A DNA stretch of 27,397 bases from DATGFK01 sp040007395 (GCA_040007395.1 JBDTVG010000262.1:1-27397); one strand, 5' to 3'. Numbered from the stretch's first letter, positions 7,560 to 15,956 are shown. A program made the numbers and translations. Notes: generated from the sequence alone by a model not told the origin.

Positions 7560-8789
7560 ATGCAAAACGTAGACTCGCTGGTTGAGGAAGGCAAGGCCGC
7601 TATCAAAGCAGGCCGCAAAGACGATGCACGCCGTGCGCTCTCAAAGGCTGTCGAACTCGACGAGGGCAATGAACAGGCGTGGCTATGGCTGAGTGCCGTT
7701 GTCGAAACACCAGAAGAACAGCAGATCTGTCTGGAAAATGTCCTAGCGATTAATCCTGCCAATGAGAAGGCTTCTAAGGGATTGAAAGCGATCTCGCAGC
7801 AACTTGGGCAAAAGCCTCCTGCGTCGTCAGCCCCCGATCAATTTGCCAACTATGATGGTAATCCCTTTGCCGGGACGGGATTCGACAGCAATCCCTATGG
7901 CAGCAGTACAAGTGGCGATCCCGCGCTCAACAATAATTGGGAAGCGCCAAGTGGTGGGTCGGCCCATGGCAGCGGCAAAGAGATCGATCTGCCTAGCCCT
8001 GACGAATACGATAGCTGGGTATCGGGCCTTTCGATAGGGGGCAATAGTTCGCAATCCGAATCCCCTTTCGGGGCAGGATTTAACCAATCCAGCAGCCCCT
8101 TCAGCGTCGATCCGTTTGCCGATTCAACTCCCTATGACTTCAACACGTCTGAACCGATTGCCGCTGACCCTTATGTACCGCAAGACACACAAGAGGATCA
8201 GAGCGGTCAGGATAATTATATTAATTACGATACCTACGATTATGGCGGCGGTATGGAGAGCAGCCTCGATCAAGGTGAAAACCCTGAGCCGATGGAAAGC
8301 AGCGGCTTTACCTTCTCGTCCAATAGCCCACTTAGCCCCGATGAAAATTCGACCTCATATGGTAGCGGGAGTGGGGGCAACAATTTTAGTTTTTCTAGCA
8401 GCAACTACGCTGCTAATGACAGTTTTGGCAGCGGCAATAGCACTGCTAACGACCTTGACGATATTTTCAATGACTCCTCGCCTGAGTCGGCTGACGATGC
8501 CAACCTGTTCGCAGGCAAGGGGGATATTTTCGGTGGTCGTGCAGGAAAAAGCACAGCGTTCGGTGGTATGTCCCCCATGGAACCCGTGTCGAAGGGCGGC
8601 TCGGCATTTATTCAGGATCAACAGGACTTCAAGCACAACACAGCGGCTTACTTCAAAGCGCTCCCGGCAGAGATTCAGAGCATAGAGAGCACCAAACCGC
8701 CGATGTCTTTGATTGCAACAGTCGGGGCGTTGGCGCTGCTCAATATGATTTCACTGGCGCTGCTACTGCTGAACCTGATGAGTCATTAG
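7560..8789 (+). CDS. TPR protein with long Ser/Gly/Asn/Asp-rich linker and C-terminal membrane anchor
   Basis: Residues about 1-85 contain tetratricopeptide-like helices (AIKAGRKDDARRALSKAVEL, then WLWLSAVVETPEEQQICLEN and VLAINPANEKA), usually a protein-protein interaction fold. A disordered stretch of about 270 residues follows, rich in Ser, Gly, Asn, Asp, Pro and Phe, with recurring short SxF/NPF/DPF-type motifs. The last 30 residues form one hydrophobic helix (LIATVGALALLNMISLALLL) ending close to the C-terminus, as in a tail-anchored protein. The ATG at 7560 is chosen because GGAG lies 8 bases before it; a TTG at 7542 is in frame but weaker. It may be a membrane-tethered scaffold for the signalling genes upstream (inference). 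Confidence 0.7.
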   Translation: MQNVDSLVEEGKAAIKAGRKDDARRALSKAVELDEGNEQAWLWLSAVVETPEEQQICLENVLAINPANEKASKGLKAISQQLGQKPPASSAPDQFANYDGNPFAGTGFDSNPYGSSTSGDPALNNNWEAPSGGSAHGSGKEIDLPSPDEYDSWVSGLSIGGNSSQSESPFGAGFNQSSSPFSVDPFADSTPYDFNTSEPIAADPYVPQDTQEDQSGQDNYINYDTYDYGGGMESSLDQGENPEPMESSGFTFSSNSPLSPDENSTSYGSGSGGNNFSFSSSNYAANDSFGSGNSTANDLDDIFNDSSPESADDANLFAGKGDIFGGRAGKSTAFGGMSPMEPVSKGGSAFIQDQQDFKHNTAAYFKALPAEIQSIESTKPPMSLIATVGALALLNMISLALLLLNLMSH

Positions 8790-8805
8790 CGGAACTCGTC
8801 CCGAA

Positions 8806-10200
8806 CTAAAACGCACAATCGAGCTTGTACAGACGCAGCACACCGTCAAGCAGCAAGGTGGCATCACCGCCATGCGCTTTATACTGAGGCAGCCACGCAT
8901 CGGCTTCGACAGCAGGGCTAACAAAGTAGCCGGGTTTACTACACACAGCGCGGCTGAGTGCTTCCGGCGATGGTTCAAAGATCGTGTGGATAGGGCTGCT
9001 GTCGCCCAGATAGTAGCCAAGTTCCCAGTCCAACGAGTAATCGTAAATACTAACGTTGTTAGATTGCGTGTTGAGCAGTGCCGCGAGTTTGTCTATCCCC
9101 TCGTGTTGACCGTGATCCCCACCAATGTCCAGTTGACCGCGCAGTGCCATCGCCGTAAACGGCAGCATACACAGCATCACGCCAATGGTTAGCCCGCGCT
9201 GATAAGGTTGTTGCAATCGAGTGATGCCGTAGGCGACCAGCAGCAGAATCAATGGCCCTAACGGGTGCAGATAACGATCATAAGTGTTGAAAGCGATCAG
9301 CCAATAACCAAGTAGCGCCGTAATCAGGGTGGTCGCCAGAATCAGGCTAATCAGGGTGGTGCGGCGGTGATCTCTCAATACTAGCGGTAAGCCAGCGAAC
9401 ACGAGCAATGGGGCAAATCCGGTGACGTTGCCAAGCAGATGCAGCCATCGATCCAAACGTGGCACTATCTCGTTGGCGCGGATCAGTCGTCCGGGGCTGT
9501 TATTGAGCGCACCAAGAGTCCAGAAGTCTATTGGCGCGGCGCGGGCAACGCTCCATAACGCTAGCCCGATTCCGCCGATCAATACAGGAATTGCAAAACG
9601 CCGCAACCGGGAAAGCACCACATGCCTCGAAACGCCTCTAGAGCAAACCATGCCCAACAGGATAATCAAAGGGACAAAGGCCAGCGCAGTTTGTTTGGTC
9701 GCGACGGCTAACCCAAAGCTGATCCCTGCTACCCGCCAATGATCGCGGCTGGCGGCAAGGCAAGCCAGTAACAACCACAACGTCAGCAATGGGTCGAGAA
9801 ACGCAGTTGCCGCGAAAGCCAAATCTAAGGGCGAAAGTGCCAGCAGTAAGGCTGCCAGCACTGCACAACGATAACTGCCATATAGTCGTCGGGCAAGGCC
9901 AGCCATAACTGCTAGAGTCAAAATGCTGGCGTAAAAAGCGAGGAGACGTGCTGCAAATTCCGTCGCGCCAAAGAGCGAAAACGAAAACGCTGTGATCAGT
10001 ATCGCTAGCGGCGGTTTATCCAGTGGGGCATCGCTCAACAGCAGGTCGCCGTGCAAACTGACGCGGCGAGCAAAAGTAGCGTATAAGGCTTCATCGGAGT
10101 ACAGCCGGACATCCTGAGCCAACATCCCGACCCGTAGCGTTGCACCCACCAGAATCACGACGGCGACGATCCACAATCGCCGCCGCGTGAAATGGGTCAA
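8806..10200 (-). CDS. GT39/ArnT-like membrane glycosyltransferase
   Basis: A polytopic membrane protein of the PMT/ArnT type (GT-C fold), which uses a polyprenyl-phosphate-linked sugar as donor. After the first membrane helix comes the loop motif LYSDEALYATFARRV with the catalytic acidic pair, then APLDKPPLA, both hallmarks of the family. About ten further hydrophobic helices follow, with a small C-terminal outer domain. I choose the TTG at 10200, which overlaps the stop of the GT2 gene (TTGA) and suggests translational coupling. An in-frame start at 10278 would overlap that gene by 82 bases. The neighbouring GT2 enzyme probably makes its polyprenyl-phosphate sugar donor. The acceptor is unknown. 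Its 3' end faces the TPR gene with a gap of only 16 bases. Confidence 0.8.
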   Translation of the reverse strand: MTHFTRRRLWIVAVVILVGATLRVGMLAQDVRLYSDEALYATFARRVSLHGDLLLSDAPLDKPPLAILITAFSFSLFGATEFAARLLAFYASILTLAVMAGLARRLYGSYRCAVLAALLLALSPLDLAFAATAFLDPLLTLWLLLACLAASRDHWRVAGISFGLAVATKQTALAFVPLIILLGMVCSRGVSRHVVLSRLRRFAIPVLIGGIGLALWSVARAAPIDFWTLGALNNSPGRLIRANEIVPRLDRWLHLLGNVTGFAPLLVFAGLPLVLRDHRRTTLISLILATTLITALLGYWLIAFNTYDRYLHPLGPLILLLVAYGITRLQQPYQRGLTIGVMLCMLPFTAMALRGQLDIGGDHGQHEGIDKLAALLNTQSNNVSIYDYSLDWELGYYLGDSSPIHTIFEPSPEALSRAVCSKPGYFVSPAVEADAWLPQYKAHGGDATLLLDGVLRLYKLDCAF

Positions 10201-10880
10201 TCGATGAAGCGATACAGAATCAGAGTCCACGCGGCAATTGGCCCATCTGTCCAACTGATCTTTTTGCCTTCGTTCCATTCTCGCCCGTTGTACGAGATCG
10301 GAACTTCGTAGATACGATAGCCGCGCTTGAGTACCTTAGCGGTAATTTCTGGCTCGAACTCAAAGCGGCGCGAACGCAATGGCAAATCGCGGACTACCTC
10401 GATCTTGAACATTTTGTAGCAGGTTTCCATATCGCTCAGAATCGTGTTGTACAGAATGTTCGTTAGCAGCGTTAGGGATCGATTGGCGACCATGTTCAGA
10501 AAGAACATCGTTTTGCGTGGCCCACCCAGAAAACGCGATCCGTAAACTACCGAGGAACGTCCTTCTTCGATGGGTTTGAGCAGCGATGGATATTCACGCG
10601 GGTCATACTCCAGATCCGCGTCCTGAATGATCAACACCTCGCCTTGAGCGTTTTTGAACCCGGTACGCACAGCTGCGCCTTTGCCCTGATTTGTCTCGTG
10701 GTAGATAATCCTGACCAGTGGATCGGGGGACATCGCCTGCAAGATCTCCCGTGTACCATCCGTTGAGCCGTCTTCCACGACGATAATTTCCCAAGCAAGG
10801 TTAACCGCCTTGACCGCCGTTAGAATCGCCTCAATCGTGTCTTTTTCATTGTAGCAGGGAATGATCACCGATAACTTCAA
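10197..10880 (-). CDS. GT2 glycosyltransferase, DPM1-like polyprenyl-phosphate sugar synthase
   Basis: A soluble GT-A enzyme of 227 residues that should transfer a sugar from a nucleotide donor to polyprenyl phosphate at the inner membrane face. It has the N-terminal SVIIPCYNEKDTI, VVEDGSTDGT (nucleotide binding), metal-binding QDADLEYDP, acceptor-site SDMETCYKMF and the late NEGKKISWTDG motif, all typical of dolichyl-phosphate-mannose-synthase-like proteins. It lacks the C-terminal membrane helices found in some relatives. The start is a TTG with GAGGT about 10 bases upstream. It is the first gene of a two-gene operon with the GT39 enzyme, and a good promoter lies 40-70 bases before it. Confidence 0.85.
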   Translation of the reverse strand: MKLSVIIPCYNEKDTIEAILTAVKAVNLAWEIIVVEDGSTDGTREILQAMSPDPLVRIIYHETNQGKGAAVRTGFKNAQGEVLIIQDADLEYDPREYPSLLKPIEEGRSSVVYGSRFLGGPRKTMFFLNMVANRSLTLLTNILYNTILSDMETCYKMFKIEVVRDLPLRSRRFEFEPEITAKVLKRGYRIYEVPISYNGREWNEGKKISWTDGPIAAWTLILYRFID

Positions 10881-10919
10881 TCAATTTACCTCATGTGTTG
10901 GCTAGAAACGCGGGCGCAG

Positions 10920-10949
10920 AGTATAGCCGCCAGATCGCCTATACGCCAA
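10920..10949 (-). promoter_or_regulatory. Promoter of the GT2-GT39 operon
   Basis: On the minus strand, TTGGCG (10944-10949) and TATACT (10920-10925) are 18 bases apart. The GT2 start follows 40 bases downstream. It matches the promoter at 4078-4105 in both boxes. Confidence 0.55.
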
Positions 10950-10997
10950 TTCAGCATGTGGAAAGCGCGGGGCAAACGCATCCTTGCGAATAAATTG

Positions 10998-12146
10998 TTA
11001 TGCTTTTAGATTTTGTTCCGTGCGGATTTGTTCACGGAGGGTATCGAGTGATAAACGAGCACCCGTCACTTGATCGACATAGTACCAATGAACCCAGCCA
11101 TTGCAGGATGGCGCTTGTTTGAGTTGAGCGCCAACTCGGTGAATCGATCCCGTAAAACCATTTGCCTGAACATGTCCATCGGCTAAGATAACAGCCTCAC
11201 AGACAGGATCATCCAAGTAGAGCATCTGACCGGATTGCACTAAACCTTGCTCAAGCAGCGTGATAAAAGGGACACGAACGGGCTTTTTTTGTAGAGAGTC
11301 TGCAATAATCGGATCGTCGAACAGCATCAGTTGTACAGCGTCAATGCGGGCTTGTGCGGCACTGATATAAGTTTCATCCTGCTCAATGCCGATCCAGCGG
11401 CGATGCAGTTGTTTCGCTACTGCTGCCGTTGTCCCCGACCCAAGAAACGGATCGAGCACGACATCTCCCGGCTTGCTGCTGGCAATAATGATACGCCTGA
11501 GGAGTTCTTCGGGCTTTTGCGTCGGATGTAACTTCTTTCCATCAGAATTTTTCAGGCGTTCTGGCCCCGCTGTAACCGGGATAGTCCACATGGAACCTAA
11601 CTGCTTATCCGAATTAAACATCTTCATCTGATGGTGATTGAAGGTGTACGTCCCCTTCTCAGATCGCTTAGCCCAGATCACATATTCAATGTCGTTTTTC
11701 AGGCGGGTTCCTCGAAAGTTTGGCATGGCGTTGGGCTTGTACCACGTCACCATGTTCAGTATCCAGAAACCCAGATCTTGCATGATGCTGCCCACACGAA
11801 AAATATTATGATACGTGCCGGAAACCCAGATCGTCGCAGTGCTTTTCATCACCGCACGGGCCGCCGTTAACCAGCTTCGGGTAAACGTATCGTATGCCTC
11901 AAAATTATCAAACTGATCCCACGCATCATCCACAGCATCAACGTGCGTGTGATTAGGCCGCCACAGTTCGTTTTGCAGTTGCAGATTATATGGAGGATCC
12001 GCAAAGATAAGATCCACACTTTCCTTCGGCAACAAGGGCAAGATTTGCAAAACGTCACCGTGCAAAATGCGATTAATAGGAAGTTGAGATAAATCCACAG
12101 GCTTTATACTACTCACTGTTGTAGTTGCTCTTGACCATGCCGACAA
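10998..12146 (-). CDS. CcrM-like adenine-N6 DNA methyltransferase with RAMA-like tail
   Basis: A beta-class methyltransferase: motif IV DPPYNLQL (D50-Y53) comes before motif I LDPFLGSGTT (about residue 228). CcrM/M.HinfI-type signatures are strong throughout: VDAVDDAWDQFDNF, the TYHNIFRVG stretch, MPNFRGTR, and the HPTQKPEELL motif. Residues about 285-380 form a C-terminal region like the RAMA domain that CcrM also carries. GANTC is the specificity expected of this group, but that is inference. It uses S-adenosylmethionine to methylate adenine. No restriction endonuclease lies on either side, so it appears to be solitary, with a possible regulatory role. The start is a TTG at 12144-12146 without a clear ribosome-binding site; a GTG eleven codons later is possible. 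Confidence 0.85.
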   Translation of the reverse strand: MSAWSRATTTVSSIKPVDLSQLPINRILHGDVLQILPLLPKESVDLIFADPPYNLQLQNELWRPNHTHVDAVDDAWDQFDNFEAYDTFTRSWLTAARAVMKSTATIWVSGTYHNIFRVGSIMQDLGFWILNMVTWYKPNAMPNFRGTRLKNDIEYVIWAKRSEKGTYTFNHHQMKMFNSDKQLGSMWTIPVTAGPERLKNSDGKKLHPTQKPEELLRRIIIASSKPGDVVLDPFLGSGTTAAVAKQLHRRWIGIEQDETYISAAQARIDAVQLMLFDDPIIADSLQKKPVRVPFITLLEQGLVQSGQMLYLDDPVCEAVILADGHVQANGFTGSIHRVGAQLKQAPSCNGWVHWYYVDQVTGARLSLDTLREQIRTEQNLKA

Positions 12147-12240
12147 ACAAACAATAACGTCAGCTAGTGTGTTTTAAAATCAGAAAAGTAATTTTACTCG
12201 CAATAACCCCTTACAATATGGGTAACTTACTTACATAGCC

Positions 12241-12297
12241 CTCTATCTCCCGACCCCAATCCTTATCCCGCGTAAGTGGAAAGATTGGGGAAGAGAG
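12241..12297. repeat. Long palindromic element (REP-like) between P450 and methyltransferase genes
   Basis: CCCCAATC (12254-12261) pairs perfectly with GATTGGGG (12283-12290). Inside it CTTA pairs with TAAG, and outside it CTCT (12241-12244) pairs with AGAG (12293-12296). Palindromes of this C-rich/G-rich type are often dispersed in genomes as REP or MITE-like elements. It may also act as a terminator for the P450 gene, although no T-run follows on that strand. Confidence 0.5.
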
Positions 12298-12317
12298 TTA
12301 AGGCTGAGTATAGGGAC

Positions 12318-13517
12318 TTAGAACTCGACGGGAAGAGAAGCTAATCCACGAAGAGTCAAAGTTGATCGCCACTGGACTGCATCGGGCGCAATCGCCAAGC
12401 GTATATTGGGTAGACGACGGAGGATGGTCGTGAAGGCAATCTCGCCTTCGAGTCGAGCCAATGGCGCACCTAGACAATAATGAATCCCTTGTCCGAAAGC
12501 GAGATGATGCGAATCACCTTGAGTCAGATTCAGGGCTTCTGGATTCTGCAAGTAGGCCGTATCATAGTTCGCTGCCGCAACGAGGAGCAAAACATGGCTA
12601 CCCTGTGGAATAGTAACCTCACCAACGACTATATCTTCTGCTGCGTAACGGTTCACAAACTGTATTGGGTTCACAAAACGTAAGAGTTCTTCAACGGCGC
12701 TTGAGATGAGGGTCGGGTCTGCTTTCAAGTTTTCAAGTTGATCCCGATGTTTCAGCAATTCCAACATGCCATTACCGATCAGGTTGACCGTCGTTTCGTG
12801 CCCCGCGACAAGCATCATTATCAATGTCGAAATGATTTCAAAGCGACCAAGTTTATCGCCGTCATGTTCGACACGAATCATATCGGTAACGAAATCATCT
12901 TTCGGGTCTTTTTGGCGCTGCTCAACCAAGTGGTTGAGATATTGAGCCAATTGTCCCATTTCAGGCATCGCCATGGGATCTTCACTGTTCAGAAGACCCA
13001 TGGTGGTGAATGCGGTTGACCACTCCCGAAACAAATGATTATCCTCAGGTGGAATACCAAGTATTTCGCAGATCACAATGATCGGCAGTGGTAAGGCAAA
13101 ACTCTCGATGAAGTCTGCTTCACCTTGATCTTGTATCGCATCGATCAGGCCATCCGCAATCTCTTGGATATGAGCACGCATTTGATTCACAAATTTCGGC
13201 TTAAAGGCTTCTTGAGACAAGGCGCGTAGGCGAGCATGTTCAGGCGGATCGGCTTTCAGCAATGTTTGATTCTGTATCCCTTTGACGTGCTTCATCTCAG
13301 GTCGCGCGTTGCCGATATTTTTTACGAAGCGCGAGTCTTTTAACCCCGCCAGAACATCGGCAAAGCGCGTCACTAAATAGACTTGTGTGCCATCGGGTAA
13401 GGTCGTCGCCGAAACCGGAGAGTCATTTCGTAATTGGGCATAAAATTGATAAGGGTCTGCAATGTAATCTGGTGTAGAAAAAGGGCTGGTATTTTGGGTT
13501 TGGGTAGGGTTTTTCAT
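12318..13517 (-). CDS. Cytochrome P450 (bacterial class I type)
   Basis: A soluble P450 of 399 residues, the usual length. It has the I-helix oxygen-binding motif VAGHETT, the K-helix ExxR in EELLRF, and the haem-binding loop FGQGIHYCLGAPLARLEG with the ligand Cys at 348. The N-terminus begins the usual way (PDYIADPYQFYAQLR). It should insert oxygen into an unknown substrate with electrons from a ferredoxin or similar partner; no redox partner gene is adjacent. I choose the ATG at 13517 with GAGGA about 13 bases upstream; a TTG at 13553 is in frame. It looks like a single-gene unit, and its link to the neighbouring cas and methyltransferase genes is unclear. Confidence 0.9.
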   Translation of the reverse strand: MKNPTQTQNTSPFSTPDYIADPYQFYAQLRNDSPVSATTLPDGTQVYLVTRFADVLAGLKDSRFVKNIGNARPEMKHVKGIQNQTLLKADPPEHARLRALSQEAFKPKFVNQMRAHIQEIADGLIDAIQDQGEADFIESFALPLPIIVICEILGIPPEDNHLFREWSTAFTTMGLLNSEDPMAMPEMGQLAQYLNHLVEQRQKDPKDDFVTDMIRVEHDGDKLGRFEIISTLIMMLVAGHETTVNLIGNGMLELLKHRDQLENLKADPTLISSAVEELLRFVNPIQFVNRYAAEDIVVGEVTIPQGSHVLLLVAAANYDTAYLQNPEALNLTQGDSHHLAFGQGIHYCLGAPLARLEGEIAFTTILRRLPNIRLAIAPDAVQWRSTLTLRGLASLPVEF

Positions 13518-13582
13518 ACAGATTGTCTTATCCTCACTATTCCTCAAATTCAACTATCACTAATGAATAATAACTTATCCTA

Positions 13583-13629
13583 CGTCAAAATTCGGTGATA
13601 AGGAAAATCGTTTACTTAGTCACATTATA
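13583..13629 (-). promoter_or_regulatory. Possible promoter elements for the P450 gene
   Basis: On the minus strand a perfect TATAAT occupies 13624-13629, but without a good -35 at the right distance. A TTGACG (13583-13588) lies closer to the gene and has only CATTAG at 17 bases. Either could drive the P450 gene; the evidence is weak. Confidence 0.25.
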
Positions 13630-13683
13630 GAACCTACTTCCCCAAGCTATTTGCTACACAAACGGACGGTAATCGCTTTAACC

Positions 13684-14502
13684 TTACAGTGGACGAACCT
13701 GTCCTAAGCCTACTGTAGTACGCACGCCGATTCCGACATAAAATGCAAACTGTGTGAGTAGGCTAATCGTTTGCAGGCGTTGGCGATATTCATCTTGCAA
13801 AATGCCGCTTTTTTCCTGCGGCACAAACATATAGCGGGCAGTTCCCATAAAGCCGATTTGTCGCTGCTGTTCGCCAAGCTGTACCATCTGTGTCGCGATC
13901 CGGTGGCGGGCGATGCCCATCGATTGTGTCACGAAGTCGCCCAAAGTGACGGGCAGCGGAACTGGGCTAAAGCTATCCCAAGCATGGATCAAACTGCCAT
14001 AAACCAACGCGGGAATCGGCAGGGGGACGGTCAAGCCCGCGCTATGAAAAGCAGTTGGCGTAGCAAACTCAAAGCCCAGTGTAATCTTATCAATGTCAGG
14101 CATCGAGAAGGCAACCCGCGCCAGTGTTTCAAAATCGGATTGTCCCGCCCAATCGTGAGAATCAACCTGAACGCTTGCAACCTGAAAAGTCAGCCCTGCC
14201 AGCGGAATTGTAACCAGCGTTGGTAGGATTTTCTCACGCAAAACCCCGCTGAGATCGGGCGATACGCTGGTAATACGCAACCAGCACTCGTTTGTCTGAT
14301 TATTGTCACGCGGCACACTGACTGTATAGGGTCGCCGGGACTGTTGTGATTCACTCGTTTGTCCCGTATGCAGCCAACTCGCTAATGGAGGATCGACGCG
14401 GCGTATTTCTTGTAGCAACCATGCTTGCGCCGCCCTTCCTAACCAGCGCGGGATCGTCGTCTGTGGCGCTTGCAAGTGGATCACCGCCGCCAGTAAGCTC
14501 AT
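13684..14502 (-). CDS. cas6: Cas6 CRISPR pre-crRNA endoribonuclease
   Basis: Cas6 cuts CRISPR precursor RNA within the repeats and often hands crRNA to type I or III effector complexes. The C-terminus carries the defining glycine-rich loop, GIGVRTTVGLGQVR (residues 257-270), after TQFAFYV. The N-terminal RAMP fold begins LLAAVIHLQAP, with IPRWLGRAAQAWLLQEI and PYTVSV, as in Cas6 of type III systems. The central part contains IGFMGTARYMF. The length (272 residues) is normal. The catalytic His is not certain from sequence. The ATG at 14500-14502 overlaps the stop of the upstream csx19-like gene (ATGA), so I prefer it to the GTG at 14523. It is the last gene of the minus-strand cas-like operon. 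No CRISPR array lies in the window. Confidence 0.8.
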   Translation of the reverse strand: MSLLAAVIHLQAPQTTIPRWLGRAAQAWLLQEIRRVDPPLASWLHTGQTSESQQSRRPYTVSVPRDNNQTNECWLRITSVSPDLSGVLREKILPTLVTIPLAGLTFQVASVQVDSHDWAGQSDFETLARVAFSMPDIDKITLGFEFATPTAFHSAGLTVPLPIPALVYGSLIHAWDSFSPVPLPVTLGDFVTQSMGIARHRIATQMVQLGEQQRQIGFMGTARYMFVPQEKSGILQDEYRQRLQTISLLTQFAFYVGIGVRTTVGLGQVRPL

Positions 14503-15053
14503 TGGTAGGGAGCCAACGTACACAACCGCGTCAACACGACCAGCCCTCGCGACAGATAATCGATGCAGCGCAAGACCACACGCTGTGCCTGTAGATCGGC
14601 TACTGGATAATTCAGCGGATGCGGGAAGCGTGTATCGATCCAGAGACCACCCTGTGGTTGAGCGTTATACAGAATATGCTCAGGCGGCAGACTCGTCGTG
14701 TTTGTGCCAACCAGAAGGACATCGCGCGGGCGCGTAATCGGATCGAGCTTCGGGTTCCAGAGACTAGCCTGCCAGTCAGCAGGGCCACTGTTATTTTCCG
14801 TCAGGGTTGCTGTCTCGAATTGATTACCCTCACTGTGCCACCGAATCTCTAAGGCTGGCCCAAACGCCCGACCCACTAACCAGCGCACAGGCGGCAGCGT
14901 AATCTTCGGCCCCAGAAAATCCGTGATCGGCACTAACACGACTCGTGTTTCGCTCTCCAAATAGATCGTGGTCAGGTTCGCTTTGAACTCAGTAAGGGTT
15001 TGTCGCAAGTCCGCTTCATTCAGACTCGCCGTGAGAACACGAGGTGCTAACAT
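14499..15053 (-). CDS. Csx19-like type III-D CRISPR-associated protein
   Basis: A 184-residue protein between two RAMP genes and cas6. The best match I can suggest is Csx19 (TIGR03984), an accessory protein of type III-D loci of unclear role. Support comes from its place and size and from a central stretch RAFGPALEIRW followed by a short polar strand. It has no membrane segment and no nuclease motif that I can recognise. The ATG at 15053 has a GGA-type ribosome-binding site, 15 bases after the upstream RAMP gene, and its stop overlaps the cas6 start. Other small type III subunits (such as Csm2/Cas11) are helical and shorter, so they fit less well. The name is tentative. Confidence 0.5.
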   Translation of the reverse strand: MLAPRVLTASLNEADLRQTLTEFKANLTTIYLESETRVVLVPITDFLGPKITLPPVRWLVGRAFGPALEIRWHSEGNQFETATLTENNSGPADWQASLWNPKLDPITRPRDVLLVGTNTTSLPPEHILYNAQPQGGLWIDTRFPHPLNYPVADLQAQRVVLRCIDYLSRGLVVLTRLCTLAPYQ

Positions 15054-15068
15054 TATTCCATCATACCA

Positions 15069-15956
15069 TTAATGATTTGCCTTGTGGCTGCGTACATAGC
15101 TACTCCAATGGACAGCCTGCCGTGTCAACACATCATCAATGAGGGTATGGGAACTGTTTTCCGCGTCGGGATCGTCCGCCATGATGAATACTGCTGAATG
15201 GCTCATATCACGCTCGAAGACTACGTTTTCTGGTAGATCGGCTTGGTCACTCAGATCAGGATAGGTAAACCCGTAGGCATTGCCTGCCCCCATAAACTGC
15301 CCGACTCCGTGTAACCGAGTACGCAAGCGATCTTGCTGGACAGGTGTAGAGTCTAGCCCCGGATAGAGTAACGTCAGGCAGCGATAACGCAAAATGATAC
15401 AGCCCATTCCTTCCGAACGATGCGCCCCAATTTGCACATCCGCCATATTGATACGAGCGATTAGCAGTGCTAGTAACCCGACTTGCCAGCGCTCAAAATT
15501 TCGCAAACTCAATGTGCCATAGAACGTTTCATTCTGGACAATCTCGGTAGACTCTCCAGTGTTGCGGCGAGTGATGATCGCCTTGAGTGGCTCGACAGGA
15601 AAAGAATCAGTGACCATCAGGTGACTGCGGATTAGTGGACTGCCAAAGATGCGACAGGTACTGCACAGCGCATGATAGACTGCGGCAGGGGTGGTCGCAC
15701 TTTTCACCGTGCTGCGAGTATCACAAGAGTGTTCAGAATCGCAACAATCGAGTTTAACGGCTTGCAGTACGTGTTCGGCGGCGCGGCGCAATGTCCCCTT
15801 GAGTGTTCCACCGGGGATATACAGACTCAGTTCGCCATCGTAAGGGTGAGCGCTCCGCACAAAATGAGGCGGCAACTCCTGCGTTTGGATGCTTAGTGGG
15901 CTAGCAAGTTTGATCGCGAAGTCGAGGCGCAGTTCGTTATAGGTGAGGCGATGCAT
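15069..15956 (-). CDS. Cas7-type RAMP subunit (Csm3-like), second copy
   Basis: A RAMP protein of 295 residues of the Csm3/Cmr4 type that forms the crRNA-binding backbone of type III complexes. It shows the N-terminal LYIPGGTLKGTLRRA (residues 45-59), a cysteine cluster (C71, C72, C78, C98, C101) with CSTCRIFGS, and the glycine-rich loop QIGAHRSEGMG. In the loop before YIPGG I see no Asp at the place expected for the Csm3 cleavage residue; D40 is the only Asp and sits too near. The ATG at 15956 has GGGA about 9 bases upstream and overlaps the previous gene by 20 bases; a TTG at 15968 is also in frame. Csm3 or a Csx10-like relative cannot be separated by eye. Confidence 0.75.
   Translation of the reverse strand: MHRLTYNELRLDFAIKLASPLSIQTQELPPHFVRSAHPYDGELSLYIPGGTLKGTLRRAAEHVLQAVKLDCCDSEHSCDTRSTVKSATTPAAVYHALCSTCRIFGSPLIRSHLMVTDSFPVEPLKAIITRRNTGESTEIVQNETFYGTLSLRNFERWQVGLLALLIARINMADVQIGAHRSEGMGCIILRYRCLTLLYPGLDSTPVQQDRLRTRLHGVGQFMGAGNAYGFTYPDLSDQADLPENVVFERDMSHSAVFIMADDPDAENSSHTLIDDVLTRQAVHWSSYVRSHKANH

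Noticed and set aside
8116..8685. A 189-codon + strand ORF in another frame of the TPR gene
   Set aside because: It overlaps the low-complexity linker, and its Met/Leu/Thr/Ile-rich composition is a frame artefact of the repetitive codons there.
13518..13683. Search for a CRISPR array beside the cas-like operon (also at 12147-12317 and 17365-17606)
   Set aside because: No regularly spaced direct repeats of 25-40 bases are present in any of these intergenic regions.
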